From Ophiura sarsii (lineage: Eukaryota; Echinodermata; Ophiuroidea; Amphilepidida; Ophiuridae), in contig CM069441.1 in assembly GCA_035610835.1 (NCBI GenBank), positions 83,837,761 through 83,901,760 of the forward strand: DNA of 64,000 bases, written 5' to 3'. Shown here one piece after another: positions 1 through 11,946 of this stretch. The position numbers and the translations under genes were made by a program. The notes beneath the pieces are model-generated. The model saw only the letters and a program-made list of their open reading frames with translations, was not told where the DNA came from and did not search any database. Each line of letters starts with the position of its first letter. The first letter of the stretch is position 1.

Positions 1-291
1 GCTCTATCTGCTTGGAGATAGCGAAGACCACGGAAACCTCATACTTTTATACCACAAAATGCAATCTGCCATAGACATTACATGGCGAAAATCGTACAGA
101 TTTGCACTGCAGACTTCGGTGTAGGGAGTGTTGACAATAGCATGACAATAGCAATGTCTTTTGACTATTGTAATTGTGCATGTTTGTCACGCGTCGACGA
201 CTGACCCCGTTTAACAATCTTCATAGCTTTCATATAGGGCTTGGGTGACCTAACTATTGACTGATTGTAGTAAGAGACCAACCTGTAGGTC

Positions 292-983
292 CCGTGACCA
301 ATCCTGGAAACAAAGGTGTGAAAGTGTTTTTGTGTTCCCTGATGAATACCGAACTATTTTGACTTGGGCTACCCCCTTGAAAAATGTCAGGCATTTTAGG
401 AGGGTCAACAAAAGTCACACAGGGGTCAAAATTCAAATATATTCCAATCGTGTCGATACGCATAAAAAATTACTCGTCTAGTAATGAGGATTCAGAAAAT
501 GTATAGTTTGCTCCACTTCCGATTATTCGTCAACGAGTTATCGGGTAAAACGTAAAAAGGTCGTTAACCTTTGCGTATGGGGTCAAATTTTAAAATTGCT
601 CCGATTTTGAAAAACAATATCTTAAATTACTCGTTTGATCACAAGGATTCCAGAAATGATTTTTTTTTTTTTTTTTACCACGGGGAAATTGTTTGTGGGT
701 CAAAAAGTCGTGGCCTATTTGACCTAGGCCTATATGTAATTGGACCATTTGACCTCTTTATAAGGTACAACAGACACTCTAGATGGTAAAAGCTACCATT
801 TCTAGAATCTTTGTGTTTAGATGAACAATTTGAGATATTGTTTTTCAACTGTGTGACCTTTGTTTACCCCTCCTAGAAATGCCTGACATTTTTCAAGGGG
901 GTAGCCCAAGTCAAAATGGTTCGGTATTCATCAGGGAACACAAAAACACTTTCAAACCTTTGTTTCCAGGATTGGTCATGGTG
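292..983. mobile_element. Fold-back element with 130-bp inverted arms
   Basis: The sequence at 292-421 is repeated in reverse complement at about 854-983 with only a few mismatches, leaving a spacer of about 430 bp. The spacer has a 17-nt T run (660-676). It also has a segment (about 480-590) that recurs elsewhere in the window: near 36535-36630 in the same orientation and near 20815-21110 inverted. No transposase frame is visible, so this is a non-autonomous fold-back or MITE-like element. Target duplications could not be defined. Confidence 0.6.
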
Positions 984-1390
984 TCACGTGCAAGATGGAA
1001 TAGGCACAGTGTGGCATGTTAACTAAAGCTGTTGTGCTGAATTCGTATTCAAGAAGATAATAAAAGACAGTAAATAGATTTCACAATTTATTCATCATGA
1101 TTATTTCTTGAACCAATAATGACAATAACAGTATATATATACAATAACAATACACAATGTTTCATATGACCCGATTAATCATACATACAGTTATACAATA
1201 ATATTATCCCAATGAATTGTACACCCAGAGCTCTTGCGCACGCGTTCGTATACTTCGTTGTGCTGCATACATGTAAACACTCACGGTACCGTCGTCATCA
1301 AGTTCGCGAAAGTTCTATCTATTTGTAATGTTGTTCCTCCTTGTTTGGACCTCCTAGTGTTGTTATTACTGTGGGACGGTTATCGCCGAC

Positions 1391-1462
1391 AGTTGTTACA
1401 GTTCTAGTTGTTACAGTTCTAGTTGTTACACTTCTAGTTGTTACTGTTACAGTTCTAGATGT
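1391..1462. repeat. 17-18 bp minisatellite
   Basis: The unit AGTTGTTACAGTTCT occurs about four times in tandem with small variations. The flanks (984-1390 and 1463-1686) show no gene or recognisable element. Confidence 0.7.
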
Positions 1463-1686
1463 TAGATAAACCATTATCTTTTATTTACGGCTGTATAGAA
1501 AACATACAGTGAATTTTATGAATACCAGTCCTAATTATATGTGAGAGTTATGTAGCATATATCAAATAACTCATTTTAAAACATTACTCAATTATATTGA
1601 ACAAACACAATTAATGATAATAAGTTATGAAACACACAAGACTAGATAACTTATGATCCTAGTAAATTAACTATCACTGGTTGAAT

Positions 1687-1965
1687 TGTGTATCATATAA
1701 AATGCATTACACAATGATTATGAATAAACAATGTTGAGGAACCTTACATGTTGTGTATCATCAAAATGCATTACACAGTTATAAATAAACAATGTTGAGG
1801 AACCAACCTTTCATGTTGTGTATCATAAAAATGCATTACACAGTTATAAACCAACATTGGTTAATGAATTTTGAGTATCATTATGCATTACATATAGTAG
1901 TTACAAATAAACACTGGTTGATGCAACTCTGGTTGTGTATCATTAAAATGCATTACACAATTAAA
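1687..1965. repeat. About 60-bp tandem repeat, five copies
   Basis: The core TGTGTATCAT followed by ATGCATTACACA recurs at about 1687, 1752, 1816, 1872 and 1933. The core is itself a near-palindrome. The sequence is AT-rich, and the short reading frames across it are by-products of the repeat. Confidence 0.75.
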
Positions 1966-1974
1966 AACAACGTA

Positions 1975-2158
1975 CATAATTGAAAACACAAATCATATTT
2001 TGTTTCTTATCAAAATTGATATTGCATTAAATAAACAAATCTTTGTTTCTTCCAATGTACAAAAACAACATAATTGAAAACACAAATCAAGTTTTGTTTC
2101 ATATCAAAATTGTTATCACATTGAATACAAAATCTCTGCTTCATTGAGTACAAAATAT
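1975..2158. repeat. 94-bp tandem duplication
   Basis: The segment starting CATAATTGAAAACACAAATC at 1975 is repeated from 2069 with moderate divergence. Nothing gene-like is seen between here and 2930. That stretch is AT-rich intergenic sequence with a short AT dinucleotide run near 2781-2795. Confidence 0.65.
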
Positions 2159-2936
2159 TATACAATAAGAATTTACTTACACATGAATCCTTTGTAAATA
2201 AACTTTACATTATTCTCTCTGGCAGTGGCATATAAACACAAACTCCAGACTAAATCACCATAGATTTATTTAGTTGCATTCTCTCATCTGTAACATTGTA
2301 TCACCATGAATTAATCTGCATTATTAATTTCCAGCAGTGTAGTCACAGAGTGAGGAACTACCAAAACCTTATAGGTCTTAACCCCTTGATGGTCAGAAGA
2401 TGACTGCACCAAATATCATGTCATAAGAATAAAAAATGATATCATAGCCATATTGCGATTGGCTGAAACTCAAATATAAATAAGCTATGATTGGATAAAC
2501 TAGAGTTACTTAAAAACAAATTGGTAGAATTAACACATCACAAATATGTTGACTGTTTGGCGTGCATGGTTGATTATAAGATCTACCCTTGAAGTCCTTA
2601 AAATAGATTAATATAGGACACTACACATGTTTAACCTTTTATATGCGACACATGGGACCTATGCAGGTTGGTCTCCTACTATTGGGCCTACAGCCCTACA
2701 CCTATAATACACGGAAGTAAATAAATACAGGTACCATCTCTGACAAGGATCGACGACAGTATGAACTATTTACATTGTAAATATATATATATATGTGAAT
2801 TATTTTAGTTATATATTTACATGTAAAACCAACGATCCGTGAGGACAATTAAACATGTGGGTTCATGGTTATTTTGACACACGTGAGGTCAATATTTCCT
2901 ACAATAGCTGAACTGTATTCCCGTACTATGGATAAT

Positions 2937-3115
2937 GTGTTTTGTTGGTTTGTCTGTTTGTTTGTTGGTTTGTTTGTTTGTTGGTTGGTTTATAATATGG
3001 GTGGTTGTTTTTAGGGGGTTGTTGTGTGTTTGTTGTTTTGTTGTTTTTGTTTAATTGGTTGGGGTGTTTGTTTGTTGGGGTGTTTATTGCTGGTTTTGTT
3101 GTGGTTTTTTAAGGG
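2937..3115. repeat. GT-rich low-complexity tract
   Basis: The tract consists of repeated TTTG and GGTTTG units on the plus strand with little other sequence. Reading frames here are low-complexity by-products on both strands. Confidence 0.7.
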
Positions 3116-3689
3116 TTGTGGGCTGTTATTTGATTTTCGCCTCCTTGTTGGCTCTAGTAAGCTATCCGCATATGACCCGGCCGCGATTGTATTAACCGTA
3201 AACAACATTTGGACAAACACTGTGTGTACACACTTAAAAATAGGTAGTCAAAATTTGACTACTTTCTGTAGTCCTTTTCAAATGACCTCTTAGTAAGTCA
3301 TATATGGCCCTTAATAAGTCAAATATGACTGCATACGGGGTTGATCTTTATATTTTGATTTCGTATGAATTAAAAATAACTATATGAATGAAGTCATATT
3401 TGACTTCTATTAAAAAGTCATTTTAAAACAACCCCTTATAAGTTAATTTTGCCCCCATAGGGTTGTCCTTCATCTTTTGACTTGGTATGAAGTGGAAAAT
3501 GACTATGTTAACATAGTAGTAATTTCACTGGTTTGGGGGGGGGTCACTTTGGAATAGCCCTGGATGTAGTTAATTTGACCCCCATACGTGGTTGATATTT
3601 GCCTTTCGACTTTGAATGTAGTTAATAATAACTAGGTCTATATGGAGTTGAAATTTAACTGCAGCAAAAGAAAAAAATTGTCTGAGATG

Positions 3690-3756
3690 TCTAAAAAAAT
3701 TAGGGGCAACCTTTTACGATTTTTTGGGTACCAATGTACCTTTTCCGAAAAATACG

Positions 3757-3788
<32 letters not shown>

Positions 3789-3815
3789 AATTCCTGATTA
3801 CGGGCCTGGACTCTT
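3690..3815. repeat. Poly-C repeat element with 27-nt C run (3757-3783)
   Basis: A conserved context of CAACCTTTTACGA and GGTACCAATGTACC precedes the C run. ATTACGGGCCTGGA follows it. The same pieces flank the C runs at 5330-5630, and related ones occur at 41175-41250 and 51075-51175. This is one dispersed family in which the C tract is a fixed internal feature. Confidence 0.65.
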
Positions 3816-4969
3816 GATTAGGCAAATCATCTCACAACTAACGTGAATAACACCATGGAAAGTCGATTCGTATGATAGTATACTGGTACATATCTAACCA
3901 AAAGAATTTAAGACATCACTGGTTGATGGCAGTGATTGTTCATATATCAGAAGCACATTATTGTTTTTATGAAGTAATAAACACAATGTTTAAAGCCGTT
4001 ATACAGGTTTTCTTGGCCGGAATGAATGCCGACCTCGTGTTTCCCGACTTACAAATTAAATCTAAGTTAAACCTTTGACTGCAATGAAGTCAACATTTGA
4101 CTATAAGCTGAAATATTTGACTATAACGAAGTCAAAAGGTAAATGAATAAAATGACCCTATTGTCAAATGGATTTGACGCTTTCCATATTATTATTGACT
4201 ACATTCAAGTCATTATTGACTACCATCTTATCCCTTACCATAAATATTGACTAGTAATTAATGACTACATTCAGGTCATATTGACTACCCACATAGATTA
4301 GAAGTATAAATTGTGCCCCCTGCCCTCTATCGCCCTTAAAAAGTGAATGGGAGTTTCCAACATATTGTATTGACCCCAATGTTATATAATCAGTGATAAC
4401 CACTTGTCAACACTGCTAGCAACCGTATGTTAATGAGTTGCTGACGGAGGTATTGATTTTGATAGATTATGTACATGCTAAACAGTCAGTCGTTAGCACA
4501 CACAAAAAGCGTTCACTGTGAAATGAAATATGCACGATGTCTTGCGGTAGACACGCACTCCGATTGGATGTGCATACTAATTAGTTTAGGAGCGGCTTAT
4601 TTCAAACCCTTCTCATTTCGTCATGGTATTGTCTCATAGGCTAAAATTTGAACTGTGGTTTAGAAAACCCATGAACTCCAGGTAATAAAAAGGATAATGG
4701 ATATAACAATATATTTCTCATATAATAACAGTATTTCCTACCTTTCGATAAACCGGCACAATTACCACATATTATCATCGCGTTTGATAGCAAATTTCTC
4801 CCAAAGAAAAAAAAACACATATGAAAAAGGTTATAAGGTTCCCGACATTAACATGTGAAACATCTTATACTCTGGAGGTAGACGATTACATCCATGAATG
4901 AAAATTTGCAAGGTAAAAATATACGCCATTTTCCAATACACAGACCAAATCGCTTATTGTAACAAAATT

Positions 4970-5050
4970 TCGTCAGACAGGATTCGAACCGGCGCGGGGA
5001 GAATCCAATAGATTTATAGTCTATAGCCTTAACCGCTCGGCCATAACTAC
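4970..5050 (-). tRNA. tRNA-Ser-like sequence with AUA anticodon loop, probable pseudogene or SINE head
   Basis: On the minus strand, the sequence from 5050 to 4970 has an A box (TGGCCGAGCGG) and a perfect B box (GGTTCGAATCC). It has a D arm, a perfect 5-bp anticodon stem (ATAGA/TCTAT) around the loop CTATAAA, and a class II variable arm. The body resembles eukaryotic tRNA-Ser(AGA), but positions 34-36 read ATA. The T stem has one mismatch. The 3' strand of the acceptor stem (CTGACGA) does not pair with the 5' strand (GTAGTTA), which argues against a functional gene. A TTTT run lies about 10 nt downstream, as for a Pol III terminator. It may be a decayed tRNA or a tRNA-derived SINE head. Confidence 0.6.
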
Positions 5051-5324
5051 TCATTGAAACGACCGTCGTGTTCAATAGATAATAAGCCAGTGGTGAACTA
5101 TCGATTTAATCGACCAAAATTGAGTTATTTGGGGGCATTTTGGGGACTCATGTTATTTGAAATAAAAATAACAATAATGATCGAGCATCTAATGTAACAA
5201 ACAGAATGTAACTACGAGAATCTACGGGATCCTCATAACAGAAAGAGCTCATCTCTCTCATTCGTGATCGCGCTAACGACTGACTGTCATCTAACTAAAA
5301 AAGTGATGTTTTGAAGAACTCAGG

Positions 5325-5553
5325 ATTATTTTTTTTTTTTTTGGGGGGGGGGCTATTTTTGGAAAAGGTACATTGGTACAAAAAAACTCGTAAAAGGTGG
5401 GGGGGTTAGGACATATTTTAGTCCAAAACGGTCCGAAAAAATGCTTTGAAAGGGATATTTTTGAAAAATAGGGGGGGGGGTGGAGGTGGGACGTTTTCAC
5501 AAAAAAAGGAACATTAGTACAACAAAAAGTACATTGGTACAAAAAAAGGTACA

Positions 5554-5593
<40 letters not shown>

Positions 5594-5632
5594 AGCCCCG
5601 CCCCACCTGGTTACGGGCCTGGAGAACTTGTT
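5325..5632. repeat. Poly-T/poly-G and poly-C element (35-nt C run 5556-5590)
   Basis: It starts with a T run followed by a G run (5328-5352), passes through repeats of AAAAGGTACATTGGTAC, and ends in a 35-nt C run followed by TTACGGGCCTGGAG. It belongs to the same family as 3690-3815. Proline-rich or glycine-rich frames here are products of the homopolymers. Confidence 0.65.
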
Positions 5633-5639
5633 TATGAAT

Positions 5640-7128
5640 TAAAGTATAACATTTGTTTCTCAATTCATGTTAAATATAAACACATTACCATGAACTTTGT
5701 TATCATAATAAAGGGTTTAACAAAAGAAAGTATACCACTTTGTTTATGTCATTTTGAATATGAGTGGTTAAATAGTGAATACGGGAAGGATTTACTCTAC
5801 ATATAACCACCGCAATGAACTGTGGATAATATTGTGACGAACGCGAAAAGGAAATACCATTGTGCGATCGATTTCGGGTTGTGCCCGTTGGACAAAAGGA
5901 CCCGTAACTCACCAAGGACATAGTTAGTTGAATTTATTCATCCACAACATTTGTTTAGCACAATCAGGGCATTGACCATATACAATATGTCATTGTGCCC
6001 TATGTTACTTTAGTAAGGTCACGTCACGTACCAATGTTCATACACAGAGTGAACAAAGTTTGTGGAGGACAAATAAAACGAACCCGCGAAATTCAACAGA
6101 CTTATGCATAACATGTAAAGCAATAGGCGACTGGTCTCTATACTAGAATTTAAATAACAATCATGTTAAAGATCGGCAATGTGATTAGTGCTTTAATCAT
6201 GGATCATCCCTTCTGTAGGCTACTATTCCTATGGTACATGCCATATTATAATGTAGTAAAGAAAGAATGCATGGAAAAGTACATGTACCTATAAGATTAC
6301 TATGAGACTGTACATTGCTGTACATCCCTTACTAAAGGTCAAATCTAAAGGTATACCTTTTTTTGCTTTTTTAACACATTATTTGGCTGGTATATACCAC
6401 ATATTTGATATCAATGGAAAGCTTGAAACACATTTTATCAGCTACCTTGACTTATTCTGTGATTAAAACTACTCTCTTTGAGAAATGCCATCTGCAAGTA
6501 CGAAGTTTCACGTATTTCGCATGACATCGGTGTTCCCCACCTTACTGACCTTTTAAAAGGTATGCTATCCCAAAGTATGCCAGCTAGCCGGTAGCCTTAG
6601 TCCCATTCTTCAAAGTGATATGCATTTTATGGACGAAATGTCCGGCATTTTTTCATAAAAAAGCCACCAAGAAATTGTATGTTTTCCCATAGCGTTACAC
6701 TCAAAATTACCCGGATGTGGCAATGAACAGCACCATTATTACCATTTCTCGACTATTGAGGGCAGTGTGTATAAATATACTAAAAACATAAGAACGTAAC
6801 CTATGTGTACCACCAGGGTCAAAATTATTTGACTACATCTACAGGGTTATAAATGACCCTAATGGGTTCGGTGCATAGTTGACCCTCAAAATGGGGTCAA
6901 AAATGACTATTATAGGGTCATTTTTGACTACCTATTTTAAGTGTGTATTATCAGTTTGATCATGTGATTGTATACAATACGCGTTACTCCGTCAAAAAAA
7001 CCAAAAAAAAACAACGAGAAAACCACACAGAAAATAAAACTGTCGGATATCCGAACACTCATTGTTAGAATTTTGAGTCTGAAGTAATATGACAAGTATT
7101 GCCCTGTAACTTAAAAGATATAATATTA
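5640..7128. other. No gene seen
   Basis: AT-rich intergenic sequence. Only GGTCA/TGACC-type motifs near 6825-6945 stand out, belonging to the right end of the element described at 3229-6945. No coding, RNA or promoter feature could be supported. Confidence 0.5.
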
Positions 7129-8327
7129 CGGCCGAGTGCACCAATGACGGGTAACTTAATAGGGAGGTAAGCTACCTCCCTAGCATAACTTACTAACGAT
7201 GTCATTCTTAGAGCATAACTGGCGAGTAACATCAGAATAGCAACTAGCGAGGTAAATATCCACATTAATCAGCATCGTCCCCTTACAAAATAAATTGTCG
7301 CATATGCAAAGTGTTAACCTATAGTTTATTGTATAATACTGACGTGAGTGGTCCTCCGTAATATTTAAAATGTGTCGTCACTCGCTAGGTCATAGGTGAG
7401 TGTACATAATTAACATAAATAATCACGTTGAGTCGGCCTGCGTTCCGAACAAAAAAATGACGGTATTTCTTTGGCCAAAAATTTCGAATTTGTTCAACGC
7501 TTTTTCAAAAATAAGGACTATCAAGACATTACAAACATATTTTGGGCGAGGGGCACACACAAATATTGCACCAAAAAGCACAATTTTAATGACAAACACA
7601 AGCACCCGATGCAAACAATTATATACAATTATAACACATCTCTTAACACAGATACTTCCGTGGCGTGGATACCTTGTCCGTCGCTTGTTAACCGCTAGGA
7701 CCCCGGTTCGATCCCCAGATAACGCACGGCAAGATATGCTTTCTTTTTTTCGTTCTTCTAGTTTTACCCTTCCACTCACAATAATGTTGAAACATCAGTT
7801 TTTAATTAATAAAACAATAATAAGTTTATTTATTTATTTATTTAGTCATTATTTAAGATCCTTGGACAATTAGTACATTTTGGTCAAAATATGACCCAAG
7901 GTCGGTGCGATTATTGTTTGAATGGGCAAAAGGAGTTGATCTAAATTTTGACTAAAAAAATCCCCAAATTGCATGAATGGATTTTCAAAATATAAAATAT
8001 TTCAGCTTATGAGGGGTCACATTCCACTTCAAATATACATCCCCTGGGCATGCAAGCGAAGTTGGTCTTTCAGCATCAGCGAATCATCCCCTCCAATGTT
8101 CACAACAAATTTTACGCTACTGCTAGAATCGACTGACTTGTGGCATAAAACGTTATGCCCCAACTTACTCTTGGGTCCGGCCAGGTATAACATTTAGCGT
8201 AAATTACCCGCCAGTTACTAGCCTAGTAGCTTACCCCGCATTGGCGCTCTCAAAATGTTGGGTTACGCCTCAGTTACTAGCGAGGTAGCGCTATTCTTCA
8301 GCTACCCGTCATTGGTGCACTCGGCCG
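7129..8327. mobile_element. Inverted-repeat DNA element with TA target duplication
   Basis: The terminal sequence CGGCCGAGTGCACCAATGAC (7129) is matched in reverse complement at 8308-8327. The identity extends to about 27 bp with more diverged inverted sequence inside. Each end is flanked by TA. There is no transposase frame in the 1.2 kb, so it is non-autonomous. It contains a tRNA-like B box (about 7705) and a TTTA run (about 7828-7848). Confidence 0.65.
7655..7735 (+). pseudogene. tRNA-like sequence (SINE head?)
   Basis: A perfect B box (GGTTCGATCCC) is preceded by a TTGTTAA loop reminiscent of tRNA-Asn(GUU) and by a loose A box (TGGCGTGGATACC). The anticodon stem pairs poorly, so this is at best a decayed tRNA or the head of a SINE sitting inside the 7129-8327 element. 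Confidence 0.35.
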
Positions 8328-8731
8328 TATATAGTTAGTCTTATGATTATAAATGTTTAAAAAAAACATTTGCAGGACGAAATCAAAGATAGAGGACGTT
8401 CCATGAAAAGGAGCGTATAATCGTAGACAGTGGTACATGTATAATACAGACGATGACGGTCACAAAATGTTAATGTGACAAGACCTCTGGTATTGTAAAG
8501 GTTTTAACAAAGCACGCAGGCAATTAATTTTTCCCTCCACATTTTGATTTGTTATTTCAAATGTCATAGGAATTAATACGGATAACACCTAAATACCGTT
8601 TAGGACACGCGCACGGTAAAAATGGTTTAGTTTTGCGGGCTATTTTACACATTTTTAAAAGGACATTACATTGAATTGTTCCATGTTCTTTCAAGCAACT
8701 GACTCAAGTAAAAACAATATCAAATAAAGGA

Positions 8732-9058
8732 CAAAGTGTTGCAAAAATAGGGTATTTCTTCTTTAAATTCGACTGCTTTTTGGCAACACTTAACTGTCCT
8801 ATATTGTATTGCCTAAAGACTTTCTAATCCAGATCTCTCCACAATTGAAATGGAAAATGTCTACGTTATTCAAAACCAACAAGAAAAAGCATTTATGAAT
8901 GCCAAGGCAAATTGATTTTTTTAGTTCCAAATGTGAGTAAGAATTACACATTAATAGTGTACAAAATATAGTAGTGTTGCCATAACCAAAAATACGAAAT
9001 AAAAAAGACAAGCTGACATACAGCTGCCAGTAAAGAAGACGATAATACTTTGCAACAC
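8732..9058. mobile_element. Short inverted-repeat element
   Basis: AGTGTTGCAAAAATAGGGTA near 8735 is matched imperfectly in reverse complement near 9025-9058 (AATACTTTGCAACACT). No coding capacity is visible. Confidence 0.35.
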
Positions 9059-9079
9059 TATATATTAGTACTGGTATCA

Positions 9080-10100
9080 TAAATCCATTGTAAAATGATT
9101 GTTTCGTAAATACTTCTCAATCTCTTAACTTACATACGGTAGTATTATAGTTCACTATGGTGATATATTGGATAATGCAATATTGTAGAATAAATACGCG
9201 TTACTTCCGTTTAGATTGTCGTGTTCATACATATTTATATTAACTTACCTGTTACCATGTCATGACTATAGCTCAGCAACATCAATGTCAACAATATAAA
9301 GAGTCTTGAAGGAAACATCATGGCATCATTATCGCTTAATGCAATACGATAGATACACACTATTGATCATAAATAATCCTGAATTTATGTCAGCTATAAG
9401 GAAGTTCACTTCGCGAATGCGTTGAAAACGTAATGTGTATTACTATCCTATATCACGAATCCTGCGTTGTTGTTGCTTTACATTTATTTAATTCTACAGT
9501 TTTTTAAAATATATTCTCAGTTCAGTGAACAAATACCAAACAATATACCAATTAATATAGGCCTAAAGTGAACTTCACACCCGGTACGGTGCACAGTTGG
9601 CCAGCACCTGAGACCATAATAACTAAATGGTCTCAGCCAGCACAGATCCAAAGTGTGCCAAAAGTCCAATTTGATCACTCCTTATTTTTCAACATTTATA
9701 TTTTATTTCAATGTATATATTTACCCTAAAAATATATCTATAACAGATTATGCTCTTCAAAGGCATTCACTATTTTTATTTATTTTCTGCAACACCATAT
9801 TTACGGCTACAAAATCGAAAAAATATGGTAAAAGTATCTTTATTTGTTAAAAGAACTGTACATGCACTTAGGTAAAAGGAATCGAGATGTAAATGCACAA
9901 GTCTCCTCTTTATTTATTACAGAGTGATGAAATTATATTGAAATGTTATTTAGTTTTAGTCAAGAAATAATTGGTCAAAATCATGAAAAACTTGACCATT
10001 TTCGTCTTTTTACGACAATCAAGATAAACGTTTGGATTCCCGGTGATTCCTGGTTTCATTTTAACATCTGCATTGACCGTACAAGGTTTAAGCTTTCGAT
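9080..10100. other. No gene seen
   Basis: AT-rich sequence with no convincing coding frame, RNA gene or element end. A small self-complementary CACCTGAGACCATAATAACTAAATGGTCTCAG-like patch near 9605-9635 can fold (ten-base arms GAGACCAT/ATGGTCTC) but has no context. Confidence 0.45.
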
Positions 10101-10116
10101 GATTCAAAAATCAAAT

Positions 10117-10470
10117 GCTAGGGAAGTAGCAGAGGTGAACGTGAGGGAAGTGGCAGAGGTGAACGTGAGGGAAGTGGCAGAGGGTATCGTACATGTAGAG
10201 ATGGGAAGAGAGTTGATGGAGGTTATGTAGAGAGAGTTGGTGGAGGTGATGTGGAGAGTATTGGTGGTAGAGCTGTGGAGAGAATTGGTGGCGATGTGGA
10301 TTTGGGTGATTTGGGAAATGTCGACAAAAGTGGAGTGTGTCGATATTCTGGTGATTTGGGAAATGTCGACAAAAGTGGTGAGTGTCAACGTTTGAGTGGT
10401 TTGTAGTGTGTCGACAAGGGTGGAGATTGTCGACCTTTTGGCAACTTGGGAAGTGTCGACAAAAGTGGAG
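10117..10470 (+). repeat. Coding-like 24-bp and 45-bp tandem repeats at the gag-locus head
   Basis: A 24-bp unit (GAAGTGGCAGAGGTGAACGT and 4 more bases) is repeated about three times at 10117-10186. A 45-bp unit containing GTCGACAAAAGTGG then recurs at 10321, 10366, 10411 and 10456. Both periods are multiples of three. In one plus frame they read as RG/ER-rich and 15-residue LGNVDKSG-type repeats, interrupted by stops at about 10402 and 10470. This looks like decayed repetitive coding sequence at the head of the gag-like locus. Confidence 0.55.
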
Positions 10471-10478
10471 GTTGACAG

Positions 10479-11700
10479 TTGAGTGGAGGTACGGGTGGAG
10501 GTACTGGAGGTGGTGCTTGTTTGGGTGCTGGTGGCGACGTTAGACATAGTGTCGGCGTTGGTGGTAATGTTGGTGGAGGAGGAAGTGCTAGCGGAATTGG
10601 AAGTCGACACGGGGGGATCAAAGTGATGAGGTGGTGGTCGCTAACGGTAGTGCTGGTGGATATTCAAGTGGTGAAACCGAGTATTGGAGTACTATGGAGA
10701 ATAGTAGTGAGGTTGGTGACGGACACGAATGTTATGCCGGCTAACGGTTCAGGTAGAGTTGGCTATACTAATAGCGAGGCAAGTTACTATAGTGATGACT
10801 CTAGGATTGGATCACGTGTTGCAGAGTCGGAGATGAAAACTGTTGGTGATTATGAGGAGTGGCATTTTAGACGGAGAGAGAATAATTTAATTCGGAGGGA
10901 GGATTTGACAGAGCAGCGGCTGATTGAGGTGGATAGGAGGAAGCAGCTGAATCGGAAGGAATATAACCAACGGAAAGGTGATTTAGTAAATTTTGAGACG
11001 GAACTGGTTTGCAGGACAATGGTTGATGAGTTGCTCCAACAAATATATTGGAGGCTGAAAGGTTGCGATCAGTGTCAGAGCTGCATGGGAGGAAAGAGAA
11101 ACATGTAGCTGAAGAGGAAGCGGTGAAGATGCTTCAGGGTCGGGTGGCGGCCGAGGAGCAGGAGGAGTGGTGTGAAGAGTTGGGTCGAAGAGAGTCGAGG
11201 GTGAAGGAGCGTGAGCTCGAGTTGGAGCAACGGACACAGTTGTTGGTTGGCCCGTTGGTTGGTCGGGAAAATGGAGCACAAGTGGTGAGAAGATTAGAGG
11301 ATAAGAAGCAGCAGAGTAAAGTAAAAGAGTTGTCTGATCGGGAGAAAGAAGTGGCTGAAGGGAGAAGAGGAATGAGGAGGTATATGAAGAAGTAGTGTCG
11401 AAGAAGCGTAAATATAAGAGGAAACAGGCAGACCTCGATGACAGGGCTCGACTGTTAGGAGAGGTAGAGAGTGAGCAGAAGCAAAAGTATGAGAAGTTGT
11501 GTGACGAAGTGAGTACGAGGCAGGCTTTGGCTTCGGCTCGGGAGGAGAAAACCATGGAGCTACTTGGTCAGGTGACGGAAGCGTTGCGTGTTACGAGTGA
11601 GATGAAAACAAGGACCGAGAGTTGCAGGAGCAAAAGGCTCGTGAGGTATAGTTGTATAAGAAATGAGGTAGCCGTAGTAGAGAGCCAAAGGTAATGAAAA
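10479..11700 (+). pseudogene. Decayed N-terminal part of gag-like locus (Gly-rich, then coiled coil)
   Basis: Three successive plus-strand frames carry coding-like sequence: 10479-11108 (frame 3), 11048-11395 (frame 2) and 11395-11694 (frame 1). The first begins Gly-rich and turns into a charged helix-forming region. The other two are strongly coiled-coil-like, rich in E, R, K and L. The frame changes at each junction while composition continues, which suggests frameshifts in a formerly single reading frame. Introns cannot be excluded, but no clear GT/AG pairs were seen. It sits directly upstream of the Gag core at 11774. I do not recognise a specific family for this part. Confidence 0.5.
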
Positions 11701-11946
11701 AGAAAGTTGTGAAAATGAGGTTGAAGGAAGGAAGTCGGCCTGGGTGGAACGTCCGCGAGTGGAGAGGCGAGATATGAAGCCACTCAAATTTGACGGAGAT
11801 GGTAATTGGCGAGCGTTTTATAAGCATTTTGAGGTTTGTCGCGAGTACAAACAATGGACGGACGAGAAAGCTGCTATGGTTGTATTCCAGTTGTCAGGGT
11901 AGAGCCCGGGGAATGTGTTGGCTGGGAGTGATGTTGACCCGCGAGA

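Larger units (their letters stand above)
3229..6945. mobile_element. Possible TA-flanked inverted-repeat element, or two ends of one family
   Basis: The left end CACACTTAAAAATAGGTAGT (from 3229) matches the reverse complement of the right end at about 6922-6945. Both ends abut a TA dinucleotide, as in Tc1/mariner-type insertions. A third copy of the right end lies at about 59710-59730, also followed by TA and preceded by the same GGTGCATAGTTGA segment. Internal 3240-3660 and 4080-4300 are rich in GTCAAA/TTTGAC and GACTAC motifs. The 3.7-kb interior also holds poly-C elements and a tRNA-like sequence, so the two ends may belong to different insertions. 5640-6800 shows no gene. Confidence 0.4.

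Noticed and set aside
10104..10610. Ser/Thr-rich minus-strand frame resembling a mucin
   Set aside because: Antisense of the Gly/Asp repeat block at the head of the gag-like locus.
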